Below, one piece after another: positions 32,246 to 32,252 of a DNA stretch of 32,252 nt. The DNA lies in NCBI GenBank assembly GCA_017470245.1, contig JAFUEV010000078.1:1-32252 (forward strand). Direction: 5' to 3'. Below the pieces are notes generated by a model. That model had not been told where the DNA came from, ran no database searches, and worked only from the letters and a program-made list of their open reading frames with translations. A program made the translations under genes and the position numbers. Source of the DNA: a bacterium. GTDB lineage: Bacteria > Cyanobacteriota > Vampirovibrionia > Gastranaerophilales > Gastranaerophilaceae. Position 1 is the stretch's first letter; each line of letters opens with the position of its first letter.

Positions 32246-32252
32246 GTTTTGT

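Overview
The window is AT-rich, densely packed bacterial chromosome. It contains no rRNA, tRNA, CRISPR array or recognisable transposase gene. The best guess at the source is a non-photosynthetic relative of the cyanobacteria (Vampirovibrionia/Melainabacteria, for example gut Gastranaerophilales). This is inferred from a ClpC-like N-domain protein that reads like cyanobacterial ClpC, a GyrA with a degenerate GyrA-box, diderm features (a 1499-residue AsmA-like protein, a lipoprotein and Lgt) and several gene families I do not recognise elsewhere. No marker gene such as 16S is present to confirm it.

Region 1 (1-6180, minus strand) is a seven-gene operon read from about 6083 down to 253: a ClpX-type zinc finger protein, a helical-repeat protein of unknown function, RuvX, a DUF1292 protein, a triple Clp N-domain protein without ATPase, TilS and Hpt. 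Many junctions overlap or nearly touch. The first 250 bp hold dispersed repeats. Region 2 (6113-7825, plus strand) holds a TPR lipoprotein, lgt and a 50-residue small ORF. The lipoprotein promoter shares its -35 box with the promoter of the divergent operon.

Region 3 (7857-14594, minus strand) holds an unknown small membrane-associated protein with a consensus promoter and a leader of about 157 nt, a WecA/TagO-type transferase, glyA, a single-pass membrane protein, nagZ, an unknown protein, a secreted alpha/beta-hydrolase-like protein and an XRE regulator. Region 4 (14735-20003, plus strand) holds a ComF-type phosphoribosyltransferase, a small unknown protein, a family 2 glycosyltransferase with a beta-rich N-terminal half, and gyrA, which ends at a strong bidirectional terminator.

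Region 5 (20058-28771, mostly minus strand) holds the giant AsmA-like gene, a 55-residue ORF on the plus strand, a nested-hairpin repeat, a protein with flagellin-like helical ends, a palindromic pair of 9-bp tandem arrays and an alpha/alpha-barrel protein. Region 6 (28881-32031, plus strand) holds a diguanylate-cyclase-like gene with an altered receiver and an altered GGDEF signature, then two tandem paralogous glycine-zipper proteins that each have a similar palindrome upstream. The window ends in a cluster of hairpins.

Two threads stand out. First, one operon carries stand-alone versions of both accessory domains of Clp unfoldases: three ClpC N-domains and the ClpX zinc finger. They look like free adaptors or decoys for Clp proteases. 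Second, several genes that lack a Shine-Dalgarno sequence have a good or extended -10 box only 6-9 nt before the start codon, which suggests leaderless transcripts.
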